In this document: piece after piece, positions 1 through 11,699 of the stretch
Numbering within the stretch: position 1 is the stretch's first letter
Layout of the letters: every line of letters begins with the position of its first letter
Assembly (NCBI GenBank): GCA_965644295.1
Contig: CBFFRP010000276.1
Coordinates: forward strand, 87,185-151,184
Source of the DNA: Paraphysomonas bandaiensis
Lineage: Eukaryota > Chrysophyceae
Direction of reading: 5' to 3'
Length of the DNA: 64,000 nt
Notes under the pieces: model-generated
The model's database searches: none
Told to the model about the DNA's origin: nothing
What the model saw: the letters and a program-made list of their open reading frames with translations, nothing else
Translations under genes and position numbers: made by a program

Positions 1-1
1 A

Positions 2-385
2 ACTTCGGACAATTCGACTTCTGAAGCGTCAGAAGCAAAGTCAGAGGGAAAAAATGAAGTCAAAAAGAAACCAAGGAAGGTGAAGAAGAAGCGTGACCGA
101 ACTCCTGAAGAAGAGATGTATCATAAAGAAAAGCAAAAGTTGACGAAGGAAATGAAACAGAAAATAGCTGAAATCGAGGCTGACGTTGCTGAGCGGAAGC
201 AAGTTATTGATACCAAAGCAAGTGAGGAGAAGAGTGCGATTGATGATGATGCTACGATTAAAAAGAACGCAATCAAAGACGAGTATGCCTTAAAAATCAA
301 GGATGCCGAAGCACTGCTAGGCTTGCATGCTCCGGAGGTTAAAAACGTTGATAGTTCTACTGATTCTGGAAATAGCGAGCTATAA
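2..385 (+). CDS. 3' end of a Lys/Glu-rich, probably coiled-coil protein (5' partial)
   Basis: The reading frame is open from the left edge of the window to a TAA at 383-385, so this is the C-terminal 127 residues of a longer protein. The visible part has a Ser/Glu/Lys-rich stretch, a basic patch (KKKPRKVKKKRDR) and then about 60 residues of charged helix-forming sequence (KEKQKLTKEMKQKIAEIEAD), followed by a short acidic Ser-rich tail. No catalytic motif is visible and I do not recognise a family. Downstream lies a hAT transposase remnant, so this could belong to the same element rather than to a host gene. Confidence 0.5.
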   Translation, partial: TSDNSTSEASEAKSEGKNEVKKKPRKVKKKRDRTPEEEMYHKEKQKLTKEMKQKIAEIEADVAERKQVIDTKASEEKSAIDDDATIKKNAIKDEYALKIKDAEALLGLHAPEVKNVDSSTDSGNSEL

Positions 386-535
386 ATTGTAGTGTACTTA
401 CCAGTTTATATGGAATCTCTCTGTACTAGCTGATGTGAAGTGCATTTTTCTAGTAATGCTAAAAGAGTCATGTCTTGTATTCTCTACTTTTAACATCAAG
501 TTTGTTACACTCAGTAATTTAATTACACCATCCCA

Positions 536-766
536 ATGTCAGTATCGGATAGTTCGTGGTGCAACGCCGTGAACATTGTTCAAAATGCAGATTTCGAGAG
601 AGCAGCAGTCAAAATTCAGCGTGGTATGGAAGAAGAACTGAACCGCGCTGAAAAAGCACAGGTGCGACGCTTTTTGATAAATGATGTACCTACACTCAAT
701 GAAGAGAAAGATGAGGAGGAGGAAGACGAGGCCATTTGTTTACCTAAAGACAACCGAAAGCGCTAA
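536..766 (+). pseudogene. C-terminal remnant of a hAT-like transposase
   Basis: This 76-residue open frame contains WCNAVNIVQNADFERAAVK, IQRGMEEELNRAEKAQVRR and a Glu/Asp-rich tail. Two related, more damaged versions occur in this window: on the minus strand near 38190-38345, inside an element with hAT-style ends, and on the plus strand at 59396-59716. All three lie beside the same AT-rich terminal sequences, so I read them as the last exon of a transposase. The hAT assignment comes from the 8-bp target duplication of the 37.9-kb copy, not from a recognised catalytic domain. Confidence 0.5.
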
Positions 767-825
767 AAAGGCAACCGAATATCGTTGCCAAACTGCCAAC
801 ACGATATCGTTGCATGTTGCATGAA

Positions 826-865
826 TATTAGAATATGGATTATATTCTAGTATCTTCAGTATATA
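826..865 (+). repeat. Short fragment resembling the 5' end of the copia LTR
   Basis: About 40 bp starting TATTAGAATATGGA match the first 40 bp of the copia LTRs at 53243 and 58457 with a few differences. The similarity then stops. It sits within the hAT remnant and may be a relic of an older, related LTR element. Confidence 0.45.
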
Positions 866-1799
866 TTGAGCTCGACACCCCTATACCCTGAGGTATTTGA
901 GATTTGGAGCAACACCCGTAAGAAATTAAATTGGAGACATATAGCCCTTTTTTGTCTTCGTTGGCATATATGCATCCAACCAGAACTGCGGTGGCAATCC
1001 TGACTGGATCAACATGGCTACAGTCCGGAACTTTCATCTCTGGAGAGTCCGTTGAGCTCTATGTATGACTTTAGGTACTGTCGAAGCTCATCACTGATCA
1101 ACTCCCCTGCTCTGTCCGCATGATAGTGCTTCATAATTGCAATTATTATTGTTGGACATCTGTCACCAATTAATTGCCAATTAATAGTTACGCAAGCCTG
1201 ATGACCACAATACTTGTAACTATGGTACGAGTGTGAAACCGATTATAATTTAGTCAGCTTTTAATTGTCACCACCATGCGGATGAGAGGGACCCAGATGT
1301 GATCCCAAAAAAAGAAAATTGAGAGGGAATTAAGGAAGTGCATAGGGGTCCTAAGGGAGAATTCCTCTCCAAAAGGGATGAAGATAATTTTGTTCCTCTT
1401 ACTTTGCCACAATAGAAAACAATAATAAGTTGTACATATAAAATAACCCTCTCCTCATCCCGTTTTTGAACATCTGCTCTCATTAACATCTGTTTACCAT
1501 ATGCTCATCAGTATATACGTATATCCTATGTTTTAAATGTCTTCTATAAACACAATACATCAATAATCAGAAGCTGGGCTTACTTCCTCTATCTGAACCC
1601 GCTCTTACTACGGTTGGTTTCACCTGCAGCACCGCAGAATTTCAGTAAAGTAAATCGAACAACATCAACCACTGAAGGCATTTTGTGTCACATATATTTT
1701 TCGCTTAAAGTACACACCTTGGAAACGACTAAAATAACTTTTTCTAAACTATTCTCAACCTGAACCCCTTGATAAGCTAAGAATCATTCATTTCTACAT
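866..1799. other. Non-coding interval
   Basis: Apart from the hAT right end (1133-1200) I see no supported gene here. The stretch 1201-1799 is the 3' flank of the minus-strand UBE3D-like gene. The short open frames have no recognisable content. Confidence 0.5.
1133..1200 (-). repeat. Right terminal inverted repeat of a hAT-like element
   Basis: The sequence ends in CGCAAGCCTG at 1200. Its reverse complement (CAGGCTTGCGTAAC, then runs of AATTAATTGG, GACAG and GTCCAACAATAATAATT) matches the left end of the element at 37854. It therefore marks the right end of the element whose transposase tail is at 536-766. The left end lies outside the window. Confidence 0.6.
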
Positions 1800-4700
1800 T
1801 CATAGGTATAAAAACGACATTTTTTCACCAGCAAAGAATGACTTCCCTGAAAAAATACTTCGAGCTTCGAGCGCAGTGACAATTTCTCTAAACACCCAGT
1901 ACTCAACTGGAACTCTTTTTCGGGATGAAGGTAACGTCGACTTCTGGGAGACAACACAGAATGAAACTTTAATTGCATCTCTTATGTTGCCAACAGGTGC
2001 TGTACTTTCAGATACTAGTATAGCACTATCATGCTGAGGAAGATACACGCCATACCCAGATCGGAAAGAGGAAGACACTGATGCGTCGGTGTGAGTACTT
2101 CTGCGCGTAATCATTCTAATACATAGAGTCTCCCTGTGTAATGAAAAATTATTGGATATATTCCACCAGATGTACATCAAGGACAGCGGAACGGTGATAA
2201 AAAGAGCAAAACAACTAACAAACCACAATAATGATGAGACTAGACTCAATAATCAGTGTGAGGCAATTTGAACAAACAAGCAGCTACCTGTTTGATCCCT
2301 GCCAATCAGGGACAACTAGTTCAAAAGCAGACGTATCAAAACGTTCAACAATAGATACTAGAGCGTTAGCAATAACCTGGCGTCTCTCCGTTAAAATGTG
2401 AATGCTTGAACGCACTATTTTCTAAACTATGTCCAGATACATTTGCATAACATCAGTAACAGACATAACTACTTAAAATATCTAATATATGCACCCTCAA
2501 CAGTAAAAAAATCGTACCTGCTCAGCTGCAGTACACGTAGGAAGCAAGTCCCAAAGAGAGTGACCTTGTTCAGATGAGTTTTTACAACCTATGTAATTGA
2601 CAGCATACTTCAGGAAACGAACGTCCTGTAAATCAGAAAGAGAAAATGTGCCAGTTCCGTCATGTGAATCAGAAGCATCATTTGTACTTCCCATCGTATT
2701 ATCTGCCCGAAGTTGACCATCACCGAGAGTAGAACGACATCTTGCGCATAAAATTAAGCATGTGCTGCTGTCCACAAAATTAGGGTGTATCGAATTTTCC
2801 TCAGACAATACGCCGATTTTATGACTATCTACAGCGCGAGCAACATTCTCTACGATGAATCCACTTCCAGTTATCACATCTAAAACAGAATTCTGAGTTT
2901 TGCAGATGCATTTAATCGGACAATTAAGGCTATCAGTCGAAGTAGTCGCTATTGCAGCTATATCTTGAGGTGATGCGGTCATAAATACATTTCCAACGTA
3001 GACACTCCCGCGGGGTGTGATGAGGTCTGCTACTGACATCGGCATCGCTGGTTGAGATTCGCTGCAGACAAACTCGTGCATCATCTAATCTCCAAGAAAA
3101 ATAAATTACAAAGAAGTAAAACGAGAATATCGTAACGACAGTTACTCACGTGATCAAATAAACCTGATGGCAATGCCTTAACTGTTTGTATTACTCCGGG
3201 GTCGACTATAGTATTGCAACAGAAGCTACATGCAATGGCTCCACTATCAGTGTGGGCCCTACATGCCTAGCATAGCACAATTCATAAATAAAACGATAGG
3301 GTGCACATAAATCACGTACAAAATGTGAATGTGAATAGCCTGTTACAATAACACATACCTCGTCAGATGACTTCGAGTTGGCTACTGTTTCTCCGTCAGT
3401 CTTGGTATAAGGAATTCGTAAAACTATGCAACCATCGGTGATTACCCCATACGCACTGTCGAGATGTAGAGACAATCCGCTACTCACAGTGATTGGTATG
3501 CAACTATAACTAAGGACTGACACAGACTCTGATTTGTTTTGTCTATTAGAAATGTAGACGTCGGATTCAACCGTCACAACGACTACACTGCCATTGTGGT
3601 GCTTTGAAAACCAACTACATATGTTGTTCATACCACTTTGCGCCCGCTTGTCTTTTTCTTGGATCGTTACAACTAAAACATTGATGTTCCTCATATCTTC
3701 AACAAAGTAAGATAAATTGTCATGCTGCTTTGGTATCACACAATTAACCCCGTTCTGAGTCTCCTCTACTTGACATATACCACCACGGCCATGGTTGCCG
3801 CGGCAAAAAATAGATTTCTCGCGAGAACTATTCTGCAAAAGAAACGGAATCGAAATCGATGAAGATTGAGCAAGTAAATCGTAAGATCGGGATACAACGA
3901 TATTATTTGATTGAGTGGGCTCGCCAGTATCATCAATTTCACTTATAGCTGATGTAATTTGACTGCCATTCGCATAAGAGATGCAAGTTCGCTTGTAAAA
4001 TAATCGGAATACTCCCCCATAAGGTGGCAATTTGATTTTCACACGGCCACGGTAAATACATTTTTCACCTTTATTCCTTTCCTCTTTAGGCTCATTAGTA
4101 TACTCGAAAAATTCACCATCTATAGAGTCGGATGCTATGTTGTTGGAGGCCTCCGCGCCACCAGAAGCAGCTTCATTATGGCGCGTATCGAGTACAATAA
4201 AATCATCCTCATCCCAGTCCCCATCTACAAGAATACATTAGTCACACACAGCGTGATGTATTCAATTCACTTATTACTAGACATCAGTCATTGCTATCCT
4301 ACATCCTAGGCTAAGATTATAACTACATACATCACTTTACCTGTAAGTGTGTACTCAACATTTATGTAACCATTCGGCTCAATAGTACTTCCCTCCTCTA
4401 TCACCTGAAGAGTGACCTACCAACCAACAATCACAAAGTAATTCATATCAAGCATACATGCTATGTGTCCTTACAATAGGCGTTCTCAATGATGGAGGCT
4501 GATATAACTCAGTTGCGGTCCCCTTGGGAGCACGTATATTTGAATCCCCATCATAGTTCACACTTTTCCCTGCTATATAGTAAATAAATAACATTGAATA
4601 AGAGAAAAGAGTTTATATAATAGTAGGCGCACACAAGACACCTAATATAAACCAACATGCACAACATTAAGGCTGGGACACTTACCAGTAGAATACGTTT

Positions 4701-5067
4701 TCTCGTCAAAATCTTCGGGCCTAAGGTGTGACATCTGCTGCCAGCCCCGATCCAGCTCGGATGACAACTCCTGGGCCCTCTTCTCCGCAGCATCAAGATC
4801 TGTTTTGATACTAGATTGATGCTTACGTTGAGTCTCCACCTAATTCACAAAGTCATATACAATCATGCATATAAATCCAATTGTTTGCAATATCACTGGA
4901 TGTGACACTGTGATTGCAATAGCAAATACGTGCTGATACTATGACACCACATCATTACTAACCTTAGATTTAGCCTCCTCTAGCTGCTGTACTGCGCTCT
5001 GGGCCTCCTCAATTAGACGAGCAATTTCATCTTTTGTTGCATTTGCAGCACCTAAATTCAATGACAT
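1800..5067 (-). CDS. UBE3D-like HECT-type E3 ubiquitin ligase with N-terminal coiled coil
   Basis: Nine exons: 5067-4963, 4839-4686, 4572-4475, 4416-4341, 4224-3359, 3266-3150, 3084-2518, 2421-2288 and 2133-1800 (816 aa, all junctions in frame). Residues 1-86 form a charged coiled coil. Residues 87-200 look like a beta-sandwich (ending KLPPYGGVFRLFYKR), possibly SKICH-like. From about 434 the layout matches the UBE3D family: a Cys pair (CSFCC, 446-450), the ALPSG block (464-468), a second Cys pair in LILCARCRSTLGDG (585/588), then IHILTERRQV and a C-terminal AIKVSF block. Family members bind E2 enzymes and promote ubiquitin transfer. The start is the first in-frame ATG, only 31 bp after the stop of the methyltransferase, and the two genes may be one (see findings). 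The ligase assignment is by motif order. The coiled coil and sandwich are unusual additions. Confidence 0.68.
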
Positions 5068-5098
5068 TGGGTTACGCCGTAGGTAAATACGTAACTTC

Positions 5099-6660
5099 CT
5101 ATCGTAAGATGTGTCGCGTAGCCGTAATTTCGACTTTCGAACTGATTTCTATAATAACTCTAACATTATTCACGACATTGCTGCTGTTGGGAATATAATA
5201 AATCAATTCATGCGTACCTAGTTTTCCTTTTATGAGAGTAAAGTAGTAAACGCTTCCTCCTTCAGATGTTGTTATAGGTCTGCACTTATAGGGTTTGCTC
5301 TGACCCTTCGGAACATAGGCATATTTGAATAGACACTCCGCGATAACCTCAAACACAGACTGTGGCATGGTAGTAATAATGATAAATACTCCGAATTCTT
5401 GTAATACACCCCATGTGGACTCCAGATACAGTGCGGCCGACTTTGGCCCAGACATGGAATCACCAGGGTCAGTTGCACTGGCGATAGCATCTAGTGTACC
5501 TTTGTCGATAACGGCCATACAAGATCGACTCATACTTGCTGGCATGTGCCTTCCATCAGCCTGTAGTATACTTTACGGTGATGGACTAAAGTGCAGTTCA
5601 GAGCAAAGGAGTGATTTACGTGACACTACTGCATACGTCATGTCTGTTCACGCATACACAGACGACTACATAAAATGGTCACATCAATAGATTTTCTACC
5701 ACACTACTACATTGTCAACTATATGTTATTCTATACATCCTATTATAACAGTTATACCTGTATATAACGTAATGTTTTCATATCATTTCGTGTTCTTCTT
5801 TGTTCCATATTATTAATTACTGCTGCAGAATAATCAGATCCACATATATGTCTAAACCCTGTATACAGTGTTAGCTGATAGATAGTCGTCTTATATAATA
5901 ATATATATACCAGCTTTCCATAAATCTTCACATAATGATGAATTTCCACATCCGGATACAAGTATTTCTCCAATCATTTCATTTGATGGTAAGTTATTTC
6001 CCAAACGTTCCATACATTCTTGTAAATCATATACTAATATCTCTTGAATATCTTCAAAATTAAGATACCATTCATATATCTTTTCTTCATTTTCTTTTTC
6101 ATAACGTTGATCCCAGTATTGTGTATTACCATATTGATCATTTGATTGTTTGTTTCTATATATATATATATATATATATAATCAAATTAATAGTATTATA
6201 AAATAATATAAACTGAAAATATTACATTGTTGAAGATTTCACTTGTTGTTTCGCATAGAATACTTCTGTTGCAGCTTTAGTTTGTTCTTCTTTTAATTTT
6301 TCTATTACAGCTGTTGCACTCTATATATATATATATATTACTTCATGTTAACTTCATGTCACTTCATATAACTTCATAAACACTTCATGTTAACTTCATA
6401 TAACTTCATGTCACTTCATTACACACTTCATGTTAACTTCATGTCACTTCATTACACTTCATAAACACTTCATAACACATCAATTATATAGAAGTTTGAA
6501 TATAATACAACTGTATTCTATACAATACATTATTTACCTTAACAGCTTTAAATGCTTCTGCAAGGGACATAGAGCTAATATTAGATTGTAATTCTTGTAA
6601 ATGCTTTGTAGCACTATCTGAAGTAGTAGAATTCTTCGATTTCTTGCTTTTCTTTCCCAT
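5099..6660 (-). CDS. Class I SAM methyltransferase, METTL13/EEF1AKMT4-like
   Basis: Five exons: 6660-6538, 6320-6226, 6155-5911, 5858-5758 and 5560-5099 (341 aa, frame kept). After a Lys/Ser-rich head and helix the family signature appears: YGNTQYWDQRY (81-91), EWY (101-103), SAM-binding motif I VSGCGNSSL (139-147), ICGSDYSAAVINNM and the hallmark DKGTLDAI (207-214). A final strand (GGSVYYFTLIKGK) closes the fold. Relatives methylate lysines or the N-terminus of eEF1A. The exact target cannot be read from sequence. The last 39 residues beyond the fold look like translated intron. Using a GT at 5217 and an AG at 5052 would instead join the frame to the UBE3D-like gene. The first exon is very A/T-rich. 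The divergent neighbour is the THUMPD3-like gene, also a translation-linked methyltransferase. Confidence 0.8.
6335..6485. repeat. Minisatellite in intron 1 of the methyltransferase gene
   Basis: A degenerate tandem array of 8-16 bp units based on ACTTCATGTTA / ACTTCATGTC fills most of the intron between 6537 and 6321. A TA run follows next to the splice acceptor. Confidence 0.75.
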
Positions 6661-7292
6661 TTATGAATAATAATATAATAAACTTTAATCAAATTGAGTG
6701 TTATCAAATGATATATTGACTTAGATACAGATTCAGTGGTGATCTCTGGATTTAATATTATGCAATCAGTGAATATGCATATATATATGCCTCAACACTG
6801 CAGGCAAGTGGTTCAAAATATATTCCACCGTATGATGAGAGGATTTTACATAAAAATGGGGTTTTCTACATTTTCCAGAGTTTTTTGAGATTTTTCACGT
6901 TTCGACATCATAAAAGTTCCACATATCTATCAGAGATTACCATCATATGATTGTATACGTATGGCACCCCCAGATTGAAGATTCATTAGCGAATAATATC
7001 TATCTAACTATAATTGATTGGCCTAAAATGATTTACTCAATGGGACAGTGGTCTCTCATACGGTACATCACACATATATATATATATATGCATGAACAAG
7101 CAAACTATCAGAATAACTTGCTATAGCAATGACATCATTGCAATGATAACATCCACTTCACAATAATTCAATTCATTATATTCAATATTTATTACTAATA
7201 TACAGTTCTAATTCGTTACTAATTGTCTTTAAAGATACTCGTATGTACTACTATATAAGTATCTAACTAAACACTGGAATAAAATCATATAT
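6661..7292. promoter_or_regulatory. Divergent spacer between methyltransferase and THUMPD3-like genes
   Basis: 632 bp separate the two divergent start codons. The stretch is AT-rich with TA runs (about 6778-6788 and 7074-7090). It must hold the promoters of both genes, but no specific box stands out and none of the four palindromic repeats found in other spacers is present. Confidence 0.5.
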
Positions 7293-9044
7293 ATGCGAAA
7301 AGATTTATTATTATTTTGTGCAGGTGGTTGTGAAGATATTGTATATAAACAAGTAATTGATATATTAAAACCTATTGATTCAAGTGTATATATATCTCGT
7401 GATCTACAAAGTAGACATGATTATGGTGAGATTGTTATCAATGGACACCGTATATATAAAGGTGCTGGAGGTATTGGACGACTAAGGCTAACGACTACTG
7501 CCAGTCCCATAGATATATTTAGAATACCAACTGTTCAAGCGGTTTTGGTACATATTGTTTCTTCTTATCAAGTGGAACAGTCAAAGGTATCAACACTGGA
7601 GCGAATATCACAACTACTAAAATTCGCGAATTGGACTTATATACTACAGTGCTATAGTACAATGGCACAAGTTCAGGAGTTAAGTGAACGTAATAGCAGT
7701 CCGAAAGTTAGATTTGCGGTACGATGTCTACGCGAAGGCTCGCATGAGTTTAATGATCTTGATTTATCACTCCATATTGTCGAATGCCTTGAATCCATTC
7801 ATCCTACATGGGAACTTTGTACGAAGGCTCCTAATTATGAAATAGTATGCGTCATTTTAAACGAAGTTGTTTGCTTTGGCATAAATGTGATTCCAAGTCA
7901 ATCTGTGGCAACAAATGTTTTGCGAAAGGAGAGCGATTTTACACCAAATAGCCCAGTCAGGGTAGATCAACTCAGACCATCGACTTCAGCATTATTGATG
8001 TCGCTCTGCGAATTAGAGGTGTGTACAGTTATTTTTATTAATCCTTAAATTTCATACAAAAGATTTTTGTGTGCTTGCAATATTTTTTTGTGACTACTAC
8101 CGAGCACTATTTTCACTGTTATATATTGAAAACTAATCGCATTGTTTTCCCTGTGAGTATATATGGCATTAATACGTATACAGATTGGAGATGTTGTGGT
8201 GGACCTTATGACTGGCTCGGGGGATACAATACTCAGTGCCTGCGGATCGTGTGAACATCAAAGGCCAGCCCCAGGCATAGTGACAGTTGGGGGCAGCAGT
8301 GGCCCTCCAGAATGTGGGGCTAAAATTCGCAACATTCTGGATGTAAGGGCACTTTTCCGTCCACGTCGTTGCTACAGTATAATGTATCATACATTTAGAT
8401 ATTTGTATTGTACAGGTATTATTTATATATCTAATGTATAATAGGGGGTGTTGTGGAGCGCCAGAAACCTGCCCATTCGGGATGCATCTGTCAATGCTGT
8501 TATTGTTGACATTCCATTCGGGGCGACACCGAAATTGCTTCCAAGACATCACCGTGCAAGAATTCCACAGGTCGCTATGTAGTTCACCCTGCGTTTGTAT
8601 TTTTTGGTATATCACTATTATTGATATTGCATTTGCGAAGTCATAAGGGCTGTATTGGACATTCTATAGCGACACTGTAATAGAACACACCACCGATATA
8701 TTTACAGTTTCTTCGCTTTCATTCTCTAATACGTGTGCATGCAGATAGTGGAAGAAGTGGCCCGCATTCTAGTTCCTTGTCACGGCTATGTATTGTTCTT
8801 GGTACAGTCTGCGCAGCATCTAATCGCATGTATAGACTCACATTACTTCTTTCTTTCTACATGGCGAGGTTTGAATATTGAGGGCATTGTGTACTCTACT
8901 GTGATTGCTAAACGCACGTGCAAAGCATTCAGTGCATCACGTGTCAGTCGTAGTAGTCCACTAAGCATCGATGATGAAGCTGATAGTCCCGCTCATAAGA
9001 AGCGAAAATTTAATTATGTTGAAGTGAAGGATACGAAAGACTAG
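7293..9044 (+). CDS. THUMP-domain tRNA guanine-N2 methyltransferase (THUMPD3-like)
   Basis: Four exons: 7293-8018, 8184-8342, 8445-8570 and 8745-9044 (436 aa). Residues 1-240 carry an N-terminal THUMP-type RNA-binding region (CAGGCEDIVYKQV onward). The Rossmann methyltransferase follows: motif I VVVDLMTGSGDTIL (246-259), an acidic-loop block ARNLPIRDASVNAVIV, and the catalytic DIPFG (317-321), the family's usual D-[IL]-P-F-G. After that come a strand/helix pair (EEVARILVPCHGYVLFLV) and a basic tail (HKKRKF). Relatives make N2-methylguanosine in tRNA, usually with TRMT112 as partner. The ATG at 7293 is the first in frame. Exon 3 ends at a weak donor (GTCGCT). Protein length and motif order fit the family. 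Confidence 0.85.
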
Positions 9045-9522
9045 AACCTAATAGGCTGCTAGTATGATACCTAGGTACAATTGCAGCACTACTCCAGTGA
9101 GTCGAGTTGTCATGATAATGAACTTATGATATAAGTGGACACTAAAATTGTGGTACAGTTTAGCTGATTGTTCCATTATTCAAGTCGGAATGAAAAATTA
9201 TGGCGTAGCTCATCTTGTCAATATATGTCGTAGTAACTAAAATTCATTTTGGCGACGAATGAGTGTACATTTTAATATGTCCGAAAAAGGACTAGTGTAT
9301 GAAATAGGGATGTGTGCCGCATTACTAGAAAATGTGCCATTAATTTATTATTTTAGCTGTGATTATATTTGGTTGTATTACACACTGAGTACAGCTTAAT
9401 AATGGCGCTCTGACCTAGAGATATTGTCCCTCAACATAGTCGGACTCGCACCTTTTCGTGATATTCTGGGGGATAAGTGATAAGTACCGGAAATATTTCT
9501 CCTGGAAACTAACATGGGCCGC

Positions 9523-9621
9523 ATATATAGTCAGCAGATGCATTCAACTAACCACTACATTGGTGCAGGTTTTTAACGCCTAATGCTAAATAATAAGACT
9601 TTCAATATATAGTCAGCAGAT
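9523..9621 (+). mobile_element. 65-bp 5'-truncated LINE insertion with perfect 17-bp target duplication
   Basis: The insert at 9540-9604 matches only the last part of the LINE 3' tails at 24.65 and 29.25 kb (ACGCCTAATGCTAAATAATA then AGACTTTCA). It is flanked by the direct repeat ATATATAGTCAGCAGAT at 9523-9539 and 9605-9621. Confidence 0.85.
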
Positions 9622-9723
9622 AATTTTCTTCCCACTCATAGCCAAATGCTTGTGTGGTATTCTTGTGTTGTATAAGGTATAAGGGACACTAATATAAGTG
9701 TCATTTGTGATTTGCGTATATAG

Positions 9724-9888
9724 ATGTCTTTGGTCCCTGACGAATTAGCATACATTCGGCATTGGGCTCACCTTAAGGGCATCCGGAGTATTGGGCCGCC
9801 GGCTGAAGCAAGGAAGTCCAAAGCATCCGGGCTGTTCACCTTAAATTATAAAGACTCAAATATCCTGAAGTTAGGAATTTACTACTAA
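9724..9888 (+). CDS. Small open frame, uncertain
   Basis: A 54-codon frame (MSLVPDELAYIRHWAHLKG..., ending GIYY). Its base composition is higher in GC than its surroundings, so it may be a fragment of an exon or element. No family recognised. The rest of 9045-10243 shows no gene apart from the LINE tail. Confidence 0.2.
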   Translation: MSLVPDELAYIRHWAHLKGIRSIGPPAEARKSKASGLFTLNYKDSNILKLGIYY

Positions 9889-10243
9889 TCTGTTCGTGAA
9901 CGCATCGTTTGTATTTTCGTATTATGCACATTAGAGCTGTCAAGTTTCTACATTATAGTGCGTACTACAATGAGAAATTTTTCACTTATTTGCCAATACA
10001 ACGGAATAAAGTTATAATGCATTCCGACAATCGCGTACAAAAGCAAGCAAGTAAGATTCAGCGCGTTAAGTTTATCAATAGTATTTCAAATTAAATACGT
10101 ACGACGCAGCTCCACGGAAAACTACACATCTAGGTTTATCACATGCGTGAAAAAAATTAACCGCGAGCCTACACCGGCAGCATAAAATACCATGATACTA
10201 CATAAGTACAACAAATAAAGAACTAGATAGAAACCGATATATC

Positions 10244-11699
10244 TCAGAAATCGTCCCCTTCCAGTTCTCCACTATGCCTTCGACTAAACGACACATTTCG
10301 AATCAACTCTACCGCAGCTGCTGGCCCATTCCCACGACGTGAATGTGTCCCCTTCCACCAACTACAACAACAGGAATAATCATGCTTCATCGTTGGATGG
10401 CGTCTGTTCACATGAATCGTGCCAAGTAAGGGGTAAATAATCTTTCTATGTTCTAATGGAGCCCAACCGTCGCGGGTTTTCGACAACGGCAAAGGACTCA
10501 TAAAACCCCTAGATTTCGCTACATCATGCATTTCTTTCAGGACCACAGACCAGCCACATACGACAAATAAAACTACGGCTACCAGCCACAAAATCTGACT
10601 ATGTTGTGCGGAATGCCGGAGTGTGTTTAACTCCGTGTCACCCCACTCAGAAGTAATCGATAGATACTCAGCAGCGCCTGCGCACACTATTGACGACACA
10701 TACCCCAGAAGCATACCCCACTGCATTACTGATAATTTACAGTGACCATTAACGTGCAAAAATGCGGCATACAGGAGTTGTAGAAGCAAAATAGTTTCGA
10801 CTATAACAATTGGTGGCAGGATGATAGCCCAGTGTAAAGATGGACGGTTTCGAAGCTTGATGGCAACAAGAAACTACAAATACATAGAAAATATCAGCAC
10901 AGATATATTACGCATACGGCTAGATGCATACGAACGCGCTATGTGACAGAACCCATGTATACGAGTATGTATTAATGCTGTACCACTTACCACTTCCAAT
11001 AGCATCATAAGCACAATAAAGCAAGTCATTACGGAGACTGTCTTGATAAGAAAGAGATATGCCACCAAAAGTACTGCCAAAAAAACAATAGGAATAACTG
11101 CATTCCACATGCCAATCTGATCCTCAACTATCCATAAATACAAAAGTACCTGCTGATACCATTAATACAAGGACGAAAACAGACAACAGTCATAGATAAG
11201 TGGATACCACTCTCTATTATGAACAATATAAACCCACCTGTGATATACATATTAATATCAATCCTATTGCGGTTACTGTGCCATAAAACAAGAAATATCG
11301 CAGCAGCGGCAATGACTCATAGTCAATATAGCTACGTGGATTATGCACACCCTCTAATTGCAGAAAATGTCTTTGCTCTTTAGTAACTAAAGTTGATGCT
11401 GAACAAACTTGTTTTGTAGTAAATATCATAGAAATTAATCCATATATACTACCAATCCACATTGGAGAAAATAATAAGACTGTTGATTGAATAATAGTAC
11501 CATGTGATATAATATGCACCATGACTAATAGAAAACTGAATAGCCATAATATAATCGTCCATGTAAAATGAAATAATAAATTTTTTGTTCCTGTAATTAC
11601 AGCATCATCATCATTATTATATAATATATTATTATCATGATTAGATTGTGATATTAATTTAGATGTTTCATTATATTGTGAATGATGTGATGATCTCAT
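10244..11699 (-). CDS. Multi-pass membrane protein resembling TMEM185 family
   Basis: Three exons: 11699-11238, 11149-10991 and 10873-10244 (416 aa, phase-0 junctions). After about 45 polar Asn/His/Ser-rich residues there are paired hydrophobic helices: WTIILWLFSFLLVMVHII with VLLFSPMWIGSIYGLIS, YFLFYGTVTAIGLILICI, WNAVIPIVFLAVLLVAYLFL, MTCFIVLMMLLEV, WAIILPPIVIVETILLLQLL, WGMLLGYVSSIVCAG and ILWLVAVVLFVVCGWSVVL. The soluble tail is basic and Cys/His-rich. The recurrent aromatic-Pro pattern inside helices resembles TMEM185/FAM11 proteins, but the match is by topology only. No enzymatic motif is visible. The first exon is extremely A/T-rich, changing toward the 3' exons. Confidence 0.6.

Noticed and set aside
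826-1120. A full solo LTR at 826
   Set aside because: Only the first 40 bp match the copia LTR. The expected end (TTTCTCAACA) is absent near 1120.
3340-3358. A 19-bp intron (GTATGTG...TAACAG) in the UBE3D-like gene
   Set aside because: Too short and it leads to a stop. Using the AG at 3267 gives a 92-bp intron and restores the conserved Cys-pair frame.
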